Assembly: GCF_963678635.1 (NCBI RefSeq)
Contig: NC_087064.1
Span: 49,151,346 to 49,215,345, forward strand
Direction: 5' to 3'
DNA: 64,000 nucleotides
From: Symsagittifera roscoffensis
Taxonomy: Eukaryota; Xenacoelomorpha; Acoela; Convolutidae
Shown: positions 11,962 through 24,271 of the stretch, in pieces
Position numbering within the stretch: position 1 is the first letter of the stretch
Layout: every line of letters begins with the position of its first letter
The notes under the pieces: model-generated
Database searches by the model: none
Seen by the model: the letters and a program-made list of their open reading frames with translations, nothing else
Told to the model about the DNA's origin: nothing
Position numbers and translations under genes: made by a program

Positions 11962-12130
11962 CTGCTTTTGTGATGGAATCCATGCCTGCCTCAGTCCTGA
12001 TTCAGACATGTCCATGTCCAAACGAAACATGCACCATGTCTGGACAAGATCTGAAATAGGCAAGATTTTACGATGCTCAGATCTGGTTTCTAAGTTTTTG
12101 TAAGGTACGGGATGTTAATTTATCTTTCAG

Positions 12131-12815
12131 CTCAAGAGAACGGGAGCCGAACAAAAACAGTTTGGAGGTGGCCGAGTTCCAGAAACAAGTCACCCTCAAT
12201 GCCCGAACACATCTCGCGGCTCGTCTCTCGGTTGCCGAATGCCCCCATTCCTGTTCACGACTTCCGTCAGCAGCCGAAATAACGAACGTTTCCATGATTT
12301 CGGCCGCTGCGATTGCCGCTCGAAACACGAAAGACGCGATTCCAACTACGTCGGGTAATAACAATTGCTTAAGCGCAGCTCCTGTCAATAACAATAACAA
12401 TATAGAAGCAAACAGTGGAATGAACAGCATTTCACGAGAGGAAAAACGAGAGAACAAAAAGAGCAGATATCACTACTCACGCGAAGTCTCCTTTTCACTT
12501 CTGCTGATAAGTATAATATATGTAGCATGCGTCACTCCTTTTACCCTCGTGTATCTTTTGAACCAGATGGGTTTGGTTGAGAACCCAGTCCTAGAGGCTA
12601 TTTCAAGACTCGTCCTTCAACTGAAATTCGTGCTGAATCCGATTGCATATACAAGGAGCAGCACTTTTCGCAACCGATTTAAGAGGATCTGGCACAACTT
12701 GCGGTACCCGAAGGAAACGCCCATTCCGAACACGCCCAGTCCGAACAAACATCAAAGAGTATCTAGTTTGAGAAGGTTCTTCGGCTCCAATAACCAAAAC
12801 CATTCCGATCTTTAA
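12131..12815 (+). CDS. Class A GPCR, terminal exon (loop 3, TM6, TM7, C-tail)
   Basis: The exon opens after a good 3' splice site (TTTATCTTTCAG ends at 12130) and reads with its first base completing a split codon, then about 227 codons to TAA. The product starts with a long Ser/Ala/Asn-rich intracellular loop 3, then a basic pre-TM6 stretch, TM6 with CVTPF in place of the usual CWxP (about 12480-12570), a short loop, TM7 with the hallmark NPIAY near 12636-12650, and an FRNRF-containing amphipathic helix 8. This is the architecture of a rhodopsin-like receptor that signals through G proteins at the plasma membrane. TM1-TM5 exons are not visible upstream in this window, so a large intron or lost exons are implied. 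The ligand class cannot be told from this part; an orphan or peptide receptor is possible. Confidence 0.85.
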
Positions 12816-12962
12816 ATCTAGCACAATAAGGCCCCCCGTATATTTCCGGCCACGGAAAGAAATTTATATTCAGGTGTGTACTCTTTCAGACTCATGTACC
12901 CCAAAACGTGAAACAAGCGAACAACACCTCAATTATTGTGACCAATTAAAGAGTTTCAGTTG

Positions 12963-12968
12963 AATAAA
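12963..12968 (+). promoter_or_regulatory. AATAAA polyadenylation signal for the GPCR exon
   Basis: A canonical AATAAA lies about 148 bases after the receptor stop codon, in AT-rich 3' UTR, and is the first on this strand after the stop. Confidence 0.5.
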
Positions 12969-12989
12969 TATATAGCAATCTATCGGCTT

Positions 12990-14680
12990 TGAGCTCAAAC
13001 TCAACTGTACAAATATCGTAACTGTGGCCGGACAACTTTAATTGCTTGCATTGGTACCGGCTCTTCTAGTCATAATTTTTGATATGATTTGAGTGGTTAT
13101 TCTTTCATTTCAATCCAAAAAAACTGGTTTACGTGCTGCTTGACTTAAGAGTATGAAAAAATCTAAGAAAAACTGAGAAAGTTGAGGCCATTTTAACAAA
13201 GTTTTAATAAATGAAAAGTTCAATTCGTTGATCCACTTATTATTAAAACAAGGCTAATCGTGTCGGTTGAGACAGATTTTGCCATACAGCAGATTGAAAA
13301 ATTTAACTCACAGAATTGTTTTTTTTTGCAGATTTCGCCCTGTTTCAAAAATTATCTCCCAAAGGCCTGGGATTTTACGAAGAGCTCGTGACGCGGTACT
13401 GGAAAACACGGATCACGTATCAGACCGATTAATCGAGCAAATATGTTGACGACTCTTTTAACAAACGGGACAAAAAATTGCTGAAATTATCAAACAAAAA
13501 GAAATCTGTCAGTTGTTTAGAAGGACGGATTTTTTTCGTAGGTCGCACTGTTAGCACCAATTGTATCAAGGTGAGCTTCCTTTGTTCAGATTTTTTTGGT
13601 TAAGAGAATTTTAATGATAATTTAGATAAATTTAAATATCTTCCCCTCCTATTGAGAAAAGAGTAATGTATTGACAGGCACTAAATTTACATACGCTTAG
13701 CCGATAAATTGGTACTTTCTACCGTTGGTAATTTTTGATTAAGGAGATTGATAATGAGCTCCAAAAAACATTGAAATGATAATTTTTTCCTTGCTTGTCA
13801 AGATAAAGAGCAAGATTTATTTTGAATCCAATTTGGGAAAAATTGGGACAGATAAACTATCCCACCAAATTGAAAAATTGAAAACCTTCACTTCCTCATT
13901 ACTTTTCGAAACAAGTTGTGGCAAATGAAAAACTTCCGATTTCTCATACCGGGAAATTAGGACATGAAATTGAACGAGAAATCGCGCCGAAGATAAAACT
14001 TTATTTAAAGTTCAATACATTTTTGCTCGTCGCGCCTGATAGTTTCCGACAGACTATGGCTCAGTTTTTGTTGTAGGTCGATATTTTTTTTACTTTTTGA
14101 AATGAAAGCAGGAAAATTTTTTAGATAGCATAAAAAGTTAGAGCGAACATAGAAACAACGAAATCGACAAATAAAAAAACAGCTCAAATATTGCCTCAGG
14201 CTTTCCGGAAAGTCGAATCATTTAGTAATTTTAAATGCCAAAATATTGGTAAGGCGTGCTTTTTGAGAGCGTCATTTGGTGTATTGCTCCCCTGCCATGG
14301 CAATTATAGTGTGCGAGGACGAGCTCTAACTTGAAATCTAGCCTAAGGTCTTTCACAGTATGACCAATTTCGTTTGCAATTGTGATATCACTTGAAAACT
14401 GTAGACACAAAAAGTTAACATGTTCGCAATAAAGAGGTTCGTTACAAGAAGAGCTCAGTCAGGAATTTGCGTAAATGAGATGAACGGACTATATTTTGAT
14501 AAGCTGAATAGCCTTTAAGCGATCCTCTGCGAATAGCAGAAACCACAATTAAAATTTAAAAATTGATTCGAAGTTCGGAACTAATTGTACCTAAGCGTAT
14601 CATGCCATCGGATATATCTCTCTGTACTAAAAGTATCTCTGTGAACTTCTTATTAATGATGATCTAGTTCTGTCCACTTC
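12990..14680. other. Non-coding stretch apart from the possible exon
   Basis: No repeat ends or further exons were recognised between the GPCR 3' UTR and the SINE-like head. Confidence 0.35.
13332..13432 (+). CDS. Possible short terminal exon, unknown gene
   Basis: A strong acceptor (T run then TTTGCAG ending at 13331) is followed by a 101-base stretch more GC-rich than its surroundings. In the frame starting at 13334 it encodes 32 residues ending at TAA, with a protein-like core (LSPKGLGFYEELVTRYWK). No partner exon was found and it lies beyond the GPCR polyadenylation signal, so it may belong to another gene or be a processed relic. A second frame is also open through the region. Confidence 0.3.
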
Positions 14681-14683
14681 ACC

Positions 14684-14752
14684 AGGGAGCGATAGTGAAG
14701 TGGTTACGTCTACATCCCTCAATCGAAAATTCAGATGTTCGATGCCCACCAT
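14684..14752 (+). repeat. tRNA-derived SINE head (candidate)
   Basis: GATAGTGAAGTGGTTACG at 14691-14708 resembles a Pol III A box and GATGTTCGATGCCC at 14734-14747 resembles a B box, at tRNA-like spacing. The acceptor stem does not pair cleanly, so this is more likely a SINE head than a working tRNA gene. The tail is not delimited. Confidence 0.4.
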
Positions 14753-15279
14753 AATCCATGCTCATTGTATGAGGTTGAGGCAACATTACCCAGTCAAGAA
14801 AAATAGCCAAAAAATGCAGGTAGTTCCTAAGCAGGGGTGCCCAACGGCGGTGATACGTAGCGCTGAACAGCTTGAATGTTTGTCCTTTCGCTTGTGAATA
14901 AATTGGCCCAAAAACGGATAATTGTACTAAGGGTCGTTTTTTAAACTAGATAAAAATCGACACTTTTTTAAAATAAGTTACTGGCTATTTATTACGGAAA
15001 TTAATACCATAAGGGGCCTTATATTAGAAAAAAATCCCCTGCAATCATGTTTTGTAAGTTTTTGAGGGTCTCAAAATTGACAAAAGGCTGATTTAGGACA
15101 CTTAACGCGCATTTTTGCTTCTGTTAACCTGTGAGCCGCCAAAAAACTCCGGTCGGCAAACTTTCGAAACTGTAGTGAGATAAATTATTTCTAAGCCGTT
15201 AGATGCAAAAATATCGCGTTGTAATTTACATTTTGAGTGGGGAAACTTTTGCAAAAAAAGAATAAGTTTTTTCTAATAA

Positions 15280-15470
15280 TCAATTTTTTTTTCCAATTCT
15301 TCATAAAATTTGCGGGCAGTCGGAACGTGGAAGGCGACAAGCGGATATGCGCACTCTTGTTTATGCTTTCCTTTTGAAATTTCAGAACAAGAAAAGCTTC
15401 AGAGACGATAAAGGGATGTTAGAACAAGGGAAGATTTCGCCCTGATACCAGCAGTCTTGTTTTGTTCATT
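15280..15470 (+). repeat. Two adjacent H-family terminal fragments
   Basis: Two diverged copies of the H-family end lie about 100 bases apart: CAGTCGGAACGTGG...GCACTCTTGTT near 15315-15361 and TTCGCCCTGATACCAGC...GTCTTGTT near 15436-15464. Upstream TTAACGCGCATTTTTGC at about 15102 also matches the family interior. Confidence 0.4.
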
Positions 15471-17440
15471 TGCTCTAACAAACTTTTTACTGTTGGATGT
15501 TATCTGACTGATAAATAATTCAAACTGAAGTGGAACACACTGACTGCTCTGCTTGAAACCTCCAAAAAGTACATTATGTCAATAATTTTTTTCTGAATCA
15601 GCAAAGGTTTATTGCAAAAGGAGATTGAATTGAGTGAAAAATTGAAAACGAAGCTGGTTAATAATCAAGTTTCTATCTATTTGACCTATGTGCTTCATTT
15701 AGCAGCCTAACCTGCCAAGAGATGATTTCTAATTACCGTTTTCCCAATTTTGAACGGGTAAATATTCCATGCATTTGGGTTTGATTACATCATGTTCCCT
15801 GTCAAAATCAAAATCATCTCTAATTTGCCAATATCGTCTTTTCAAGCAGGAAATAGAAAGCTAAAAAGTAATTTTAGTAAGCTATTTGCTACTTTCAGAA
15901 TTTTTTGGGTTTTATCGCTAAGTGGAAATTTGATTTAAGTACTTCTATCTTACACACCTACTGATACTGATGAAGCTCAAAGTATTTGGTTTCTCTAACC
16001 GCGTTTAATTCAGCCTGATAGCTGCCAAGATGAAAAAAGCGAAGATAAGTAATCTAGAACATTTAGTAATTAAAATTCCTTAAAATAGCACATGGCCACC
16101 AGTGACTTGGAAAAGGGAAAGAAATACAGTTCTAATTATTTGAGAATCAACAGATCAAGACTAACGTGTATCAAAATTTGTGTTGTCATAAATATAAACA
16201 TATTATTTCAGTTACTTAGAATACAGTTATTTTGTTTACCTCATCATTCGTGCTGCCATAAATATGAATTTGTATCCCTGCTGAAAAAATTGGTAACAAA
16301 TTTTTTCCCAAGGTGCATCAATGAAAAAAATAAATATTATTTTTAAAATTTTCTGCAGCTCAGAGTTCATTTCTTTGTTGGCGTCTATTGTTTTTTTTCT
16401 TCTAATTTTAAGAATTCAGGGTAGACCATGATCTAGATTCACGATTTACTTCAAAACTTTAGTATCATTGGCAATAATGAATTTGTTACCACCTTTTTGC
16501 AATTTTTATGTAGTTGATTATTTTCAATGCCTGAACTGTATCCTAGAAATAGCTAATTAAATCTTCATTAAATCTTTTTACTGGTCTATGGTACGTTAGT
16601 TGCAATAAACTCCCCCAGAAACATAAAATTTTTTAAATATTTTTACAACCCCCACCACCCTTTTCCCCCTAAATCTACCCTTGGTTCCTAATTTTACGAG
16701 AACAACCTGTGAGTTGCGTGAAGCGCAGGTGGATTGTCGTGGGGTGACACTTTTCCGTGATTTTTTTTGCTGTTTTGGGTTCCGCGAACAAACAGCTGAA
16801 AAACTGTATTGCTCAAATCCCTCCAAAAGCAACCAAAATTGCGGACTCTGTCCATTTTAAAAAGAAGTGATGATTAAAAGCTCAAATTTAAAAAAGGCAT
16901 ATGTTACTTGTGGCTGTTTGAAAACAGCTAATTTGAGTAACTGGGGACGAAAACGTCCGCGGCTGTTTATATCGGCTTATCAGTCAGTTCAATTGGGTTT
17001 TAGGTAAGTTATTTGGAGCTGTTAATACTTACCTAGACACAAACTACATGCGCGGTAATGTTTTCAAAGAAATAATTACAAAAAATCGAAACCAAAAAAA
17101 ATGATTCGAAACATCTCAATTTTTTGATGTTTTTATCATTTGTGAAGCAAATTTTTCTTCTGGCAGTTTGAAGGACGAGCGGGCGGGTCTGTGGTCAGTT
17201 GGTAGGGCGGTCAGATTCATCGAGATTTTGCGCTGGACACAAGCAGTCTTGCTAAATAAGTTTTTTGTTAATTTTTGTAGTCTTCCGTAGTAGAAAGTTT
17301 TCGTATCGTTTCTCGCACTCAGTAAAAAAAGAAAATGATAGATTATGAGGGATTTTTATAGTCAGTCTTCATAATTTTCAAAAAGAATTGATTACAATTG
17401 ATTAAAAATGGATTATAATGTTACTATTTTTCGAAACAAT
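15471..17440. other. Non-coding stretch
   Basis: No gene was recognised. A short GC-rich patch at 17170-17250 ends in AAGCAGTCTTGCT, another decayed H-family terminus. C-rich sequence near 16645-16680 recalls the hAT MITEs, but ends are missing. Confidence 0.35.
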
Positions 17441-17461
17441 AAAAATCATAATAATCGAATA

Positions 17462-18041
17462 TAATCGATTATAATTGATTATTTTTTAAAAAGTTTTTTC
17501 TTGTTAATTTTTAATGGATTAAAATCCATTATAATGGATGATAATCCATTGTTGTTCAAAAAACGTCATCGCTTCATTTCGTTTTCTTTTTGTTTTCTTT
17601 TAAGTGCTTTTCAGTTGATTATTCAACAAACTTCATCGCTTCATTTCGTTTTTTTTATTTGTTTTGTTTTGTGTACTTTTCAGTTGGTTACCTAACTAAA
17701 AAACGGCTATTTCGTACTTAATGCTTAAGCTTAAAGTAAGTTTATTTTTACTGTGTTTTCATGCAGAATAGCTAATTTATAATCGATTATAATTGATTAC
17801 TTTTTGCAATATAATTTTTTGATAGAAAAAGGGATTATAATCGATTATAGAGATTATATGAGATTTTCGGAAAATTTTAATGAACTATAATTGATTATAA
17901 TCTTTTAAAATTTTACCAAAATTTTACAATTATAATGGATTATAAATCGTTTAAACATCTTAAATTAGCGCTTGTAATTAAAATTTGATTATAATTATAA
18001 TTTTGCTAAACGAATGATTATAATTATAATATAATCAATTA
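17462..18041. repeat. Cluster of TAAT(N2)ATTA palindromes
   Basis: Within 580 bp the palindromic decamers TAATCGATTA (17462, 17780, 17838), TAATTGATTA (17472, 17790, 17888) and TAATCAATTA (18032) recur, twice as the adjacent pair TAATCGATTA-TAATTGATTA. Many partial ATTATAAT forms lie between. Paired homeodomains can bind TAAT(N2-3)ATTA, but an AT-rich repeat origin is equally possible. Confidence 0.45.
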
Positions 18042-18139
18042 TTTTCTTTTTTTTAGTGAGTTCGATTTCTGCCCAAACTTGCCATGTTCTCGACTAAATT
18101 ATTTGCGCTTTGAAGAAGAATTTATTCATATTGGTGAGA

Positions 18140-18270
18140 GTGTAACGCGAATTATTTATGCGTGGCGAATTATCCCGCACAAAAAAAATGTCCCGAATTG
18201 ATTTGAGGCTAGCTAACTGGTCGTAATAGTTTCGTACGACACAAAACTTTACACTTTGATATCGTCCAAA
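18140..18270. repeat. Dispersed repeat D, copy 2
   Basis: Shares TTATTTATGCGTGGCGAATT and downstream words with the block at 2735-2885. Again it directly precedes H-family terminal sequence. Confidence 0.4.
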
Positions 18271-18299
18271 ATGTATAGGTTTTCAATCTTTTTTTTTCC

Positions 18300-18435
18300 A
18301 AAAACTATTTGATATAAATTAAGGGACAGTCGCAACATTCAGTGCCTTGCCCTGATATACGAGCAGTCTTGTTTAGCCTTAAAGAGCAGTCGGAACATCC
18401 AGAGCTTCGCCCTGATAAACGAATATTCTTGCTGG
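18300..18435 (+). repeat. Two tandem H-family termini
   Basis: CAGTCGCAACATTCAGTGCC...TCTTGTT (18326-18373) is followed directly by CAGTCGGAACATCCAGAGC...ATTCTTGCT (18386-18433). Only the terminal part is repeated, which points to repeated 3' end capture or local tandem duplication. Confidence 0.45.
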
Positions 18436-18439
18436 GATT

Positions 18440-20014
18440 TTAAAATTGCCAACTTTCATTCTTGAAAGAGAAATTTCCAGTCTCCAGAAAAAAATTGCGC
18501 AGTATGATTTGAGTTTTCTTGTTAAACAAAAAGGCAGTTCATTTTTGTGTGGAAATTTTTGTTCTAAATTAGTATACACAGTCTAAAACTTGAAAAAAAG
18601 TTGTGCTTTAAAACTACAAAGACGATTTCCCTGCTATCAGTCTTGCAAGTTTTTGCGGTTTTGAAGATTGCTTTTTGGCCATCTTAAGATAACTAATTTG
18701 GGCGAAACTCCTTTTTTGTGCCGGTTTACGTAAGCTTGGCAAGGTTTCTTTTTTTCTGTCCAATTTCGACTTAACAACTGGTCGTTTTTGACTGAATTTT
18801 TCAAAACCATCTAAACCGTATCGCTATCACTTCAAACGAAAAAAATGGCCGCTAATCCGTTTTTTTTTAATTTATCTGGGTTTAAATATGGCTTATTTGA
18901 CCAATTTTGATAAAATAATGCAAAATGATGCGCTCGAAACACTGCGACGGACAAAATGGTTTCAAATTGGGTTGAGCCAGGCAATGTGGTCCCGTTTTTT
19001 CGGAACGACGTTAAATACATAATTATGTGCTTAACATAACGCATGAGGAAATAAAATGAAGAAACAACTGAATTTTTTTCAGTTTATCAATCAATTTTAA
19101 ATCAATTTTTACTTATATGGGTGTATGTGCTGCCGGAAAATTCAGGGCCCTGCAATGAAAAACGAGTAGTCTTATTCTTTTTATTGCGCAGTACAGGCAT
19201 TGAAAATGTTTAGCTCTGAGACTAATTGAAATGAAGCAAACCGGGGCTTAAAGTTACAGAGGTTATAATCATTACTATTCAAATAAATTTGAACCATGAA
19301 TTTATATTGAACTAATATTAAAAAAAAATTTTTTTTAGCGTCGGGAGAGTCCGTTAACAACTAGAAAGAGTCAGGAGAATCCATTTAATGAACTTACATT
19401 AAAATAAAATACAATTCAAAAAAACTTTGAAAACGTCAGGAAAATTCATAAATTCATCTAGAAATTGATCGTGTAGATGCGCACAAATTTTGGTTTTGGT
19501 CATAATCAGCATAAACAAAATGTTTTTTTTTTCTCGGGAAAGAAGAAGACTTGAAAAACAACCAGAATTTGATGCTTCAGCTTTTCAAACGTGCTATTTT
19601 TAGCGTCTTTTGGACTCAGTTTTTTTGAGGTGTTCATGTCATCAGAAGTGAGAGCACTAAAATCTCCAGTCAAAAAAATTTTGGGTCCAAAGGTAAAATT
19701 TTGAGACTCAGGACTACTGTTTTTAACCTCAAGGCAAAATTTTTAACATTTTGGTTTCAATAAGTTTTTGACAATGCCTAGTCTTACAAATTGAACTTAA
19801 CGATTTGAAATCTGTTCGAAGCTGCTAATTTTTTAATTGTACCAAGTATTGCTAACCAAAATATCATCAGTACACAGGTATTGTTTTCAGCCGGAACGAA
19901 ATCAAAAAGATGGTAAAAGTTATCAAACAGTTTACGGTAGGTCTTTCAATAGTACAAATTTTGGCTTTTGAACTATGTGAATAAAATTAGTGCTTTTTGT
20001 AAAACAGAGCATTT
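18440..20014. other. Non-coding stretch
   Basis: No gene recognised. The last 150 bases show weak similarity to parts of the array that follows. Confidence 0.35.
19125..19178 (+). repeat. H-family terminal fragment
   Basis: GCCGGAAAATTCAGGGCCCTGC...AACGAGTAGTCTTATT is a diverged version of the conserved H-family end. Confidence 0.35.
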
Positions 20015-22420
20015 GAATTCTGATATTTTATTCGACATGCCTTCAGGGAAAATTGTTTCTTATTGAATCTGCTCCAAAAAAAACAGTCTCAATTTTGAGT
20101 AAAGATTTTTTTGTCGTTTCCGAAGAAACACCATACCTTATGATGTCCTTTGTCTTTCCTTCAGGTAATTTTTAGTTTGATCATTACGGTTTGAAAAAAA
20201 AACATTTGAAAACTTTTGGGAGCGTCCATCGGATCATACACAGTCGAATGTTGAAAATTTCAACGTAATTAGTATCAGAAATGATTCTTGAAAATAGGTT
20301 TACTGGAGAGTAAAAACTTGAAAATGTGTTTTTCTTTGATCCCTAGGGTAAGAGGGAACCTTGGTGTTACTCGCAATGCTCAGAGTGGATAATTCTTTTT
20401 GGATGAAAAAACTATTGCAACTATACAACAATAAAAGATTGCTCGTATCAGGGCAAATTATCCATTTTCCAACTGCCTTCAAGCTGCCCTCGAACTGTTT
20501 CTGGTTAATGAAATTTGGACATTATAAGAATTTTGGTTGGATAATATTAAAATTTAAGTATGTAAAATTTGAGTCGTGTACGGAATTATAAGCTGAATAT
20601 TCGCCTCGCGTAAACTTTTTGGTTCATATTATCAGCATCGAAGTATACAACCAAGAAAGTAGTTCAAGTTAGGGCTATGGATATTTGCAAGTTTGGCTTC
20701 TTGAAAAGTTAGAAATAAATTTGTGCTTATTTTTTTTTGTCTGTATTAAATTTCTAACGTGTCACTATGTTGCCCTGAATAGTCTGTAGGGGGCTGAACA
20801 TCTTCACTGAATTCTGATATTTTGTTCGACATGCCTTTAGGGGAAATTTTTTTTTTTGAATCTGCTCCAAAAAAAACAGTCTGTTTTGAGTAAAGTTTTT
20901 TTCTTCTTTTCTGAAGAAACACCATACATTATGATGTCCTTTGTCTTTCCTTCAGGTAATTTTCAGTTTGATCACTACAGTTTGAAAAAAAAATTAAAAA
21001 TTTACGAGAGCGTCCATCGTATCATACACAGTCGAATTTGAAAATTTTAATGTAATTATTATCAGAAATGATTCTTGAAAATAGGCATACTTGAGAGTAA
21101 AAACTTGAAAATGTGTTTTATTTTGATCCCTGGGGTAAGAGGGAACCTTGGTGTTACTCGCAATGCTGAGAGTGACTAATTCTTTTTGGATGAAAAAACT
21201 ATTGCAACTATACAACAATAAAAGATTGCTCGTATCAGGGCAAATTCTTCACTTTTCAACTGCCACCTAGCTGCTCTCGAATGGTTTCTGGTTAAGGAAA
21301 TTTGGACATAATAAGATTTTTGAGTGGATAATATTATAATTTATGTATGTGGAATTTGAGTCGTGTATGGATTTATAAGGTGAAAATTCGCCTCGCGTAA
21401 GCTTTTTGGTTCATATTATCTGCATCGAACTATACAACCGACAAAGTAGCACAAGTTAGGGCTATCGATTTTTGGCAACTTTGGCTTCTTGAAAAGTTAG
21501 AAATAAATTTGTGCTTATTCTTTTTGTCTGTATTAATTTTCGAACTAGTCACTATGTTGCACTGAACAGTCTGTAAGGGGCTGAGCATCTTCACTGAATT
21601 CTGATATTTTATTCGGCATGCCTTTAGGTGAATCATTTTTTTATTGAATCTGCTCCAAAAAAAAACAGTCTCAATTTTGATGAAATTTTTTTTTCTTTTC
21701 TGAAGAAACATCATACATTATGATGTCCTTTGTCTTTCCTTCAGGTAATTTTCAGTTTGATCACTACAGTTTGAAAAAAAAATTGAAAATTTAGGAGAGC
21801 GTCCATCGGATCATACACAGTCAAATGTTGAAAATTTCAATGTAATTTTTTATCAAAAATGATTCTTGAAATGAGGCTGACTGGAGAGTAAAAACTTAAA
21901 AATGTGTTTTATTTTGATTCGTAGGCTAAGAGAGAACCTTGGTGTTACTCACATTGCTCAGAGTGGATAATTCTTTTTGGATGAAAAAAACTATTGCAAC
22001 TATACAACAAAAAAAGATTGCTCGTATCAGGGCAAATTTTCCATTTTCCAACTGCCTCCTAGCTGGTTTCAAATAGTTTTTGGTTAATGAAATTTGGACA
22101 TAAAAAAAATTTTAGGTGGATAATATTAAAATTTAAGTATGTGGAATTTGAGTCGTGTACGGAATTATAAGCTGAATGTTCGCCTCGCGTAAAATTTTTG
22201 GTTCACATTATCAGCATCGAAAATCAATTCTAAGTTCCAATTTTGCCAATTTTATCAAGAATAGCTGACCACACAGTCATCAGTCCACCGGCTTTGTTTC
22301 AAGTCTGAACAAACTCAAAAACAAGCTCAAACTCATCAAACAAACTGCGTTAGGGCTATGGATAATTGCAAGTTTGCCTTCTTGAAAAGTTAGAAATAAA
22401 TTTGTGCTTATGTAAAACAA
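20015..22420 (-). repeat. Three-unit tandem array (units of about 790 bp, family T)
   Basis: Units begin at GAATTCTGATATTTT at 20015, 20809 and 21596 (periods 794 and 787). Shared landmarks: ATTGAATCTGCTCC, a CTGAAGAAACACCATAC block, GCGTCCATCG, CTTGGTGTTACTC, and a reverse-oriented H-type terminus (GCTCGTATCAGGGCAAA) at about 20438, 21229 and 22020. The third unit has a foreign segment near 22220-22345 replacing the matching bases. ORFs in the array are short and not conserved. Confidence 0.8.
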
Positions 22421-22899
22421 AGCGTTGTTTCAATATGGGATTTAATTGTACAGGGTTATCTTGGCAATTGAATTTAATGAGGGCATAATGGGTGATCTTG
22501 TCATAATTTTTAAAGGCATTAGTGAGGTCATCTTACAACAATTCACGGTTTTTCAAGTTGGAAAGTTTCTTTTTTTTTGACGAAAATTGATATGATTGAG
22601 GAGGTTTTTTCTAGATTTTTTGAAAAGAGCAGGGTTATCTGTCATTTTTTTTTTGAAGTACGGATTCAATTTCAAAAGGCTAAAATAATATTTGAATTCT
22701 ACACCCTGATTGCATATATCCTTTTCTGTTCTTTTCATAGAATTGAACAACTGAGCCGAAGGTTGACTATCGGAAAAAAGTGAGCCATGCAACTAAAATT
22801 GTTGGGTTATTAGAGATTTTTCTTGAGGCCAAGCAAAAACACGGCTTCATAATTGCTTAAAATTAACCGCGGGGCAATACCGACTTGTTTTAGCAGAAA

Positions 22900-23175
22900 C
22901 AGCCAGGTCACACTGCAGAAGATCCTCATTATTACTAGTTTCCGAGATTAGGTTTTTTATTTCCGCAGAATCTGTTTCTATCGTATCTCTATGTCGCACC
23001 GGTTATTCTGTCGGGGTCTGAATATCATCACTGAAAAAGTTTCCTCGAATTGCAAATTGCGGGGTTTGTCTTTTATTGAATCTCCTCCGAAAAAACTGTC
23101 TTTATCTGAATAATGATCTTTTTGTTTTCTGAAGAAACACCAGTCGTTTTGATGTCCTTTGCCTTGTTTTCCATG
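22900..23175 (-). repeat. Degenerate fourth T-family unit
   Basis: TATTGAATCTCCTCCGAAAAAACTG, TTTTCTGAAGAAACACCAG and TGATGTCCTTTGCCTT follow the order in the array units but with many changes. It is separated from the array by about 480 bases. Confidence 0.5.
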
Positions 23176-23592
23176 TTTTTTACAATGTGAACAATCATGT
23201 AAGCAAGGAGTTTTTTTTATTTTTCAGTCTCCCAATCTTGCGAATTGTATGATCTTTTTTAAATTTTTCAGCTTTTCATTTTGGATAGTCAGTTTCCTTA
23301 TAGCTTGCCCCATGTAGGCTTTTTCAACAGAGTCATTGATCTTGCAGTTTTCTCGTGACACCATTGTTTTGTGATTTTTTCACTTAGTAGTTCGAGAAAT
23401 TTCAATGCCTCTAGGTCATTTATTACCAACAAATACCACATTTGTGATCGATCTCGACCCTGGATTTTTATTCTTGGATACTATCGATTGTTTTTTTAAT
23501 AAAAATTCTACTTGTAAAACAATTTTGCACAAGAGTAGCAGTCTATGAATCTTCAGGCAGCAAAATTTTTGGGTTTTCTTTGGGAAGTGAGC

Positions 23593-24265
23593 AAGATCTT
23601 TAAAAATTTGAGGAACTATTTTGTCAGGACCTGCTGCTGATCCGTTTGGAAAGGACATTATCGCTTTGTATAGGTCGAAATTGGTTACAAAAAAACTATC
23701 CAACTTTTCTGGATTTGGAGCTTCAAATTTGGCTCGCTGCAGGTGCTTAGACAACAATTTTTGATAGTTATCAGTTGAAAAAGGAGCTATTTTGTCATCC
23801 GAACAAGCAAGCCTTATTCTTCCCTTTACATTTATTTCATCGAGCTTACTATTTATTAACTTTATTCTCTGCTCGAGGTCACTCAGAGGCGGGCTTGAAA
23901 CTTGGGGATGGGGTTTTGGAAAACACACGTCATTTGCTTGAATTTTTTTATTTATCAAAGAGCTCATGCTTGTGGTCTGTCTGCGTCCACTTCTTTTCGG
24001 TTGCTCCAAAAAAAAACATTTATTTTGTCCGACAGACTTTCCGCCAAGGGAACACGCGAGTCTTTTGGTACTCTCTTGAGTGTTCGGACATTTGAGATGG
24101 CTGTTTTAACATAATTGTCTAGCAGTAAATCATTACCTATTGTTGCTTTATTAACAGATTTTACATCAACGCATAAAGGACACTGAAATCATTGGGTTTT
24201 CTTAGAGTCGCTAAGAGAATTATTTACACAACTGATATGATACCAACTAGAACAACAATCACATC
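23593..24265 (-). pseudogene. REL-type LINE fragment (PHD and RT N-terminus)
   Basis: Closely similar to 40048-40760, the 5' part of the REL-type LINE inside the Penelope insertion. It carries part of the PHD-finger ORF, then the start of the RT ORF (MSSLINKKI) through the PNGSAAGPDK motif, after which similarity stops at about 23593. The RT core and endonuclease are missing. At its upstream edge it abuts the 5' end of a different LINE (24272-24530), a chimeric join. Confidence 0.75.
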
Positions 24266-24271
24266 CAGCAT

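Noticed and set aside
11696-12103. Two ORFs sharing the same N-terminal residues on opposite strands
   Set aside because: They are mirror readings of the palindrome arms, not genes.
17181-17255. tRNA-like A box at GTGGTCAGTTGGTAGGGC
   Set aside because: No B box follows at the right distance, and the segment ends as an H-family terminus.
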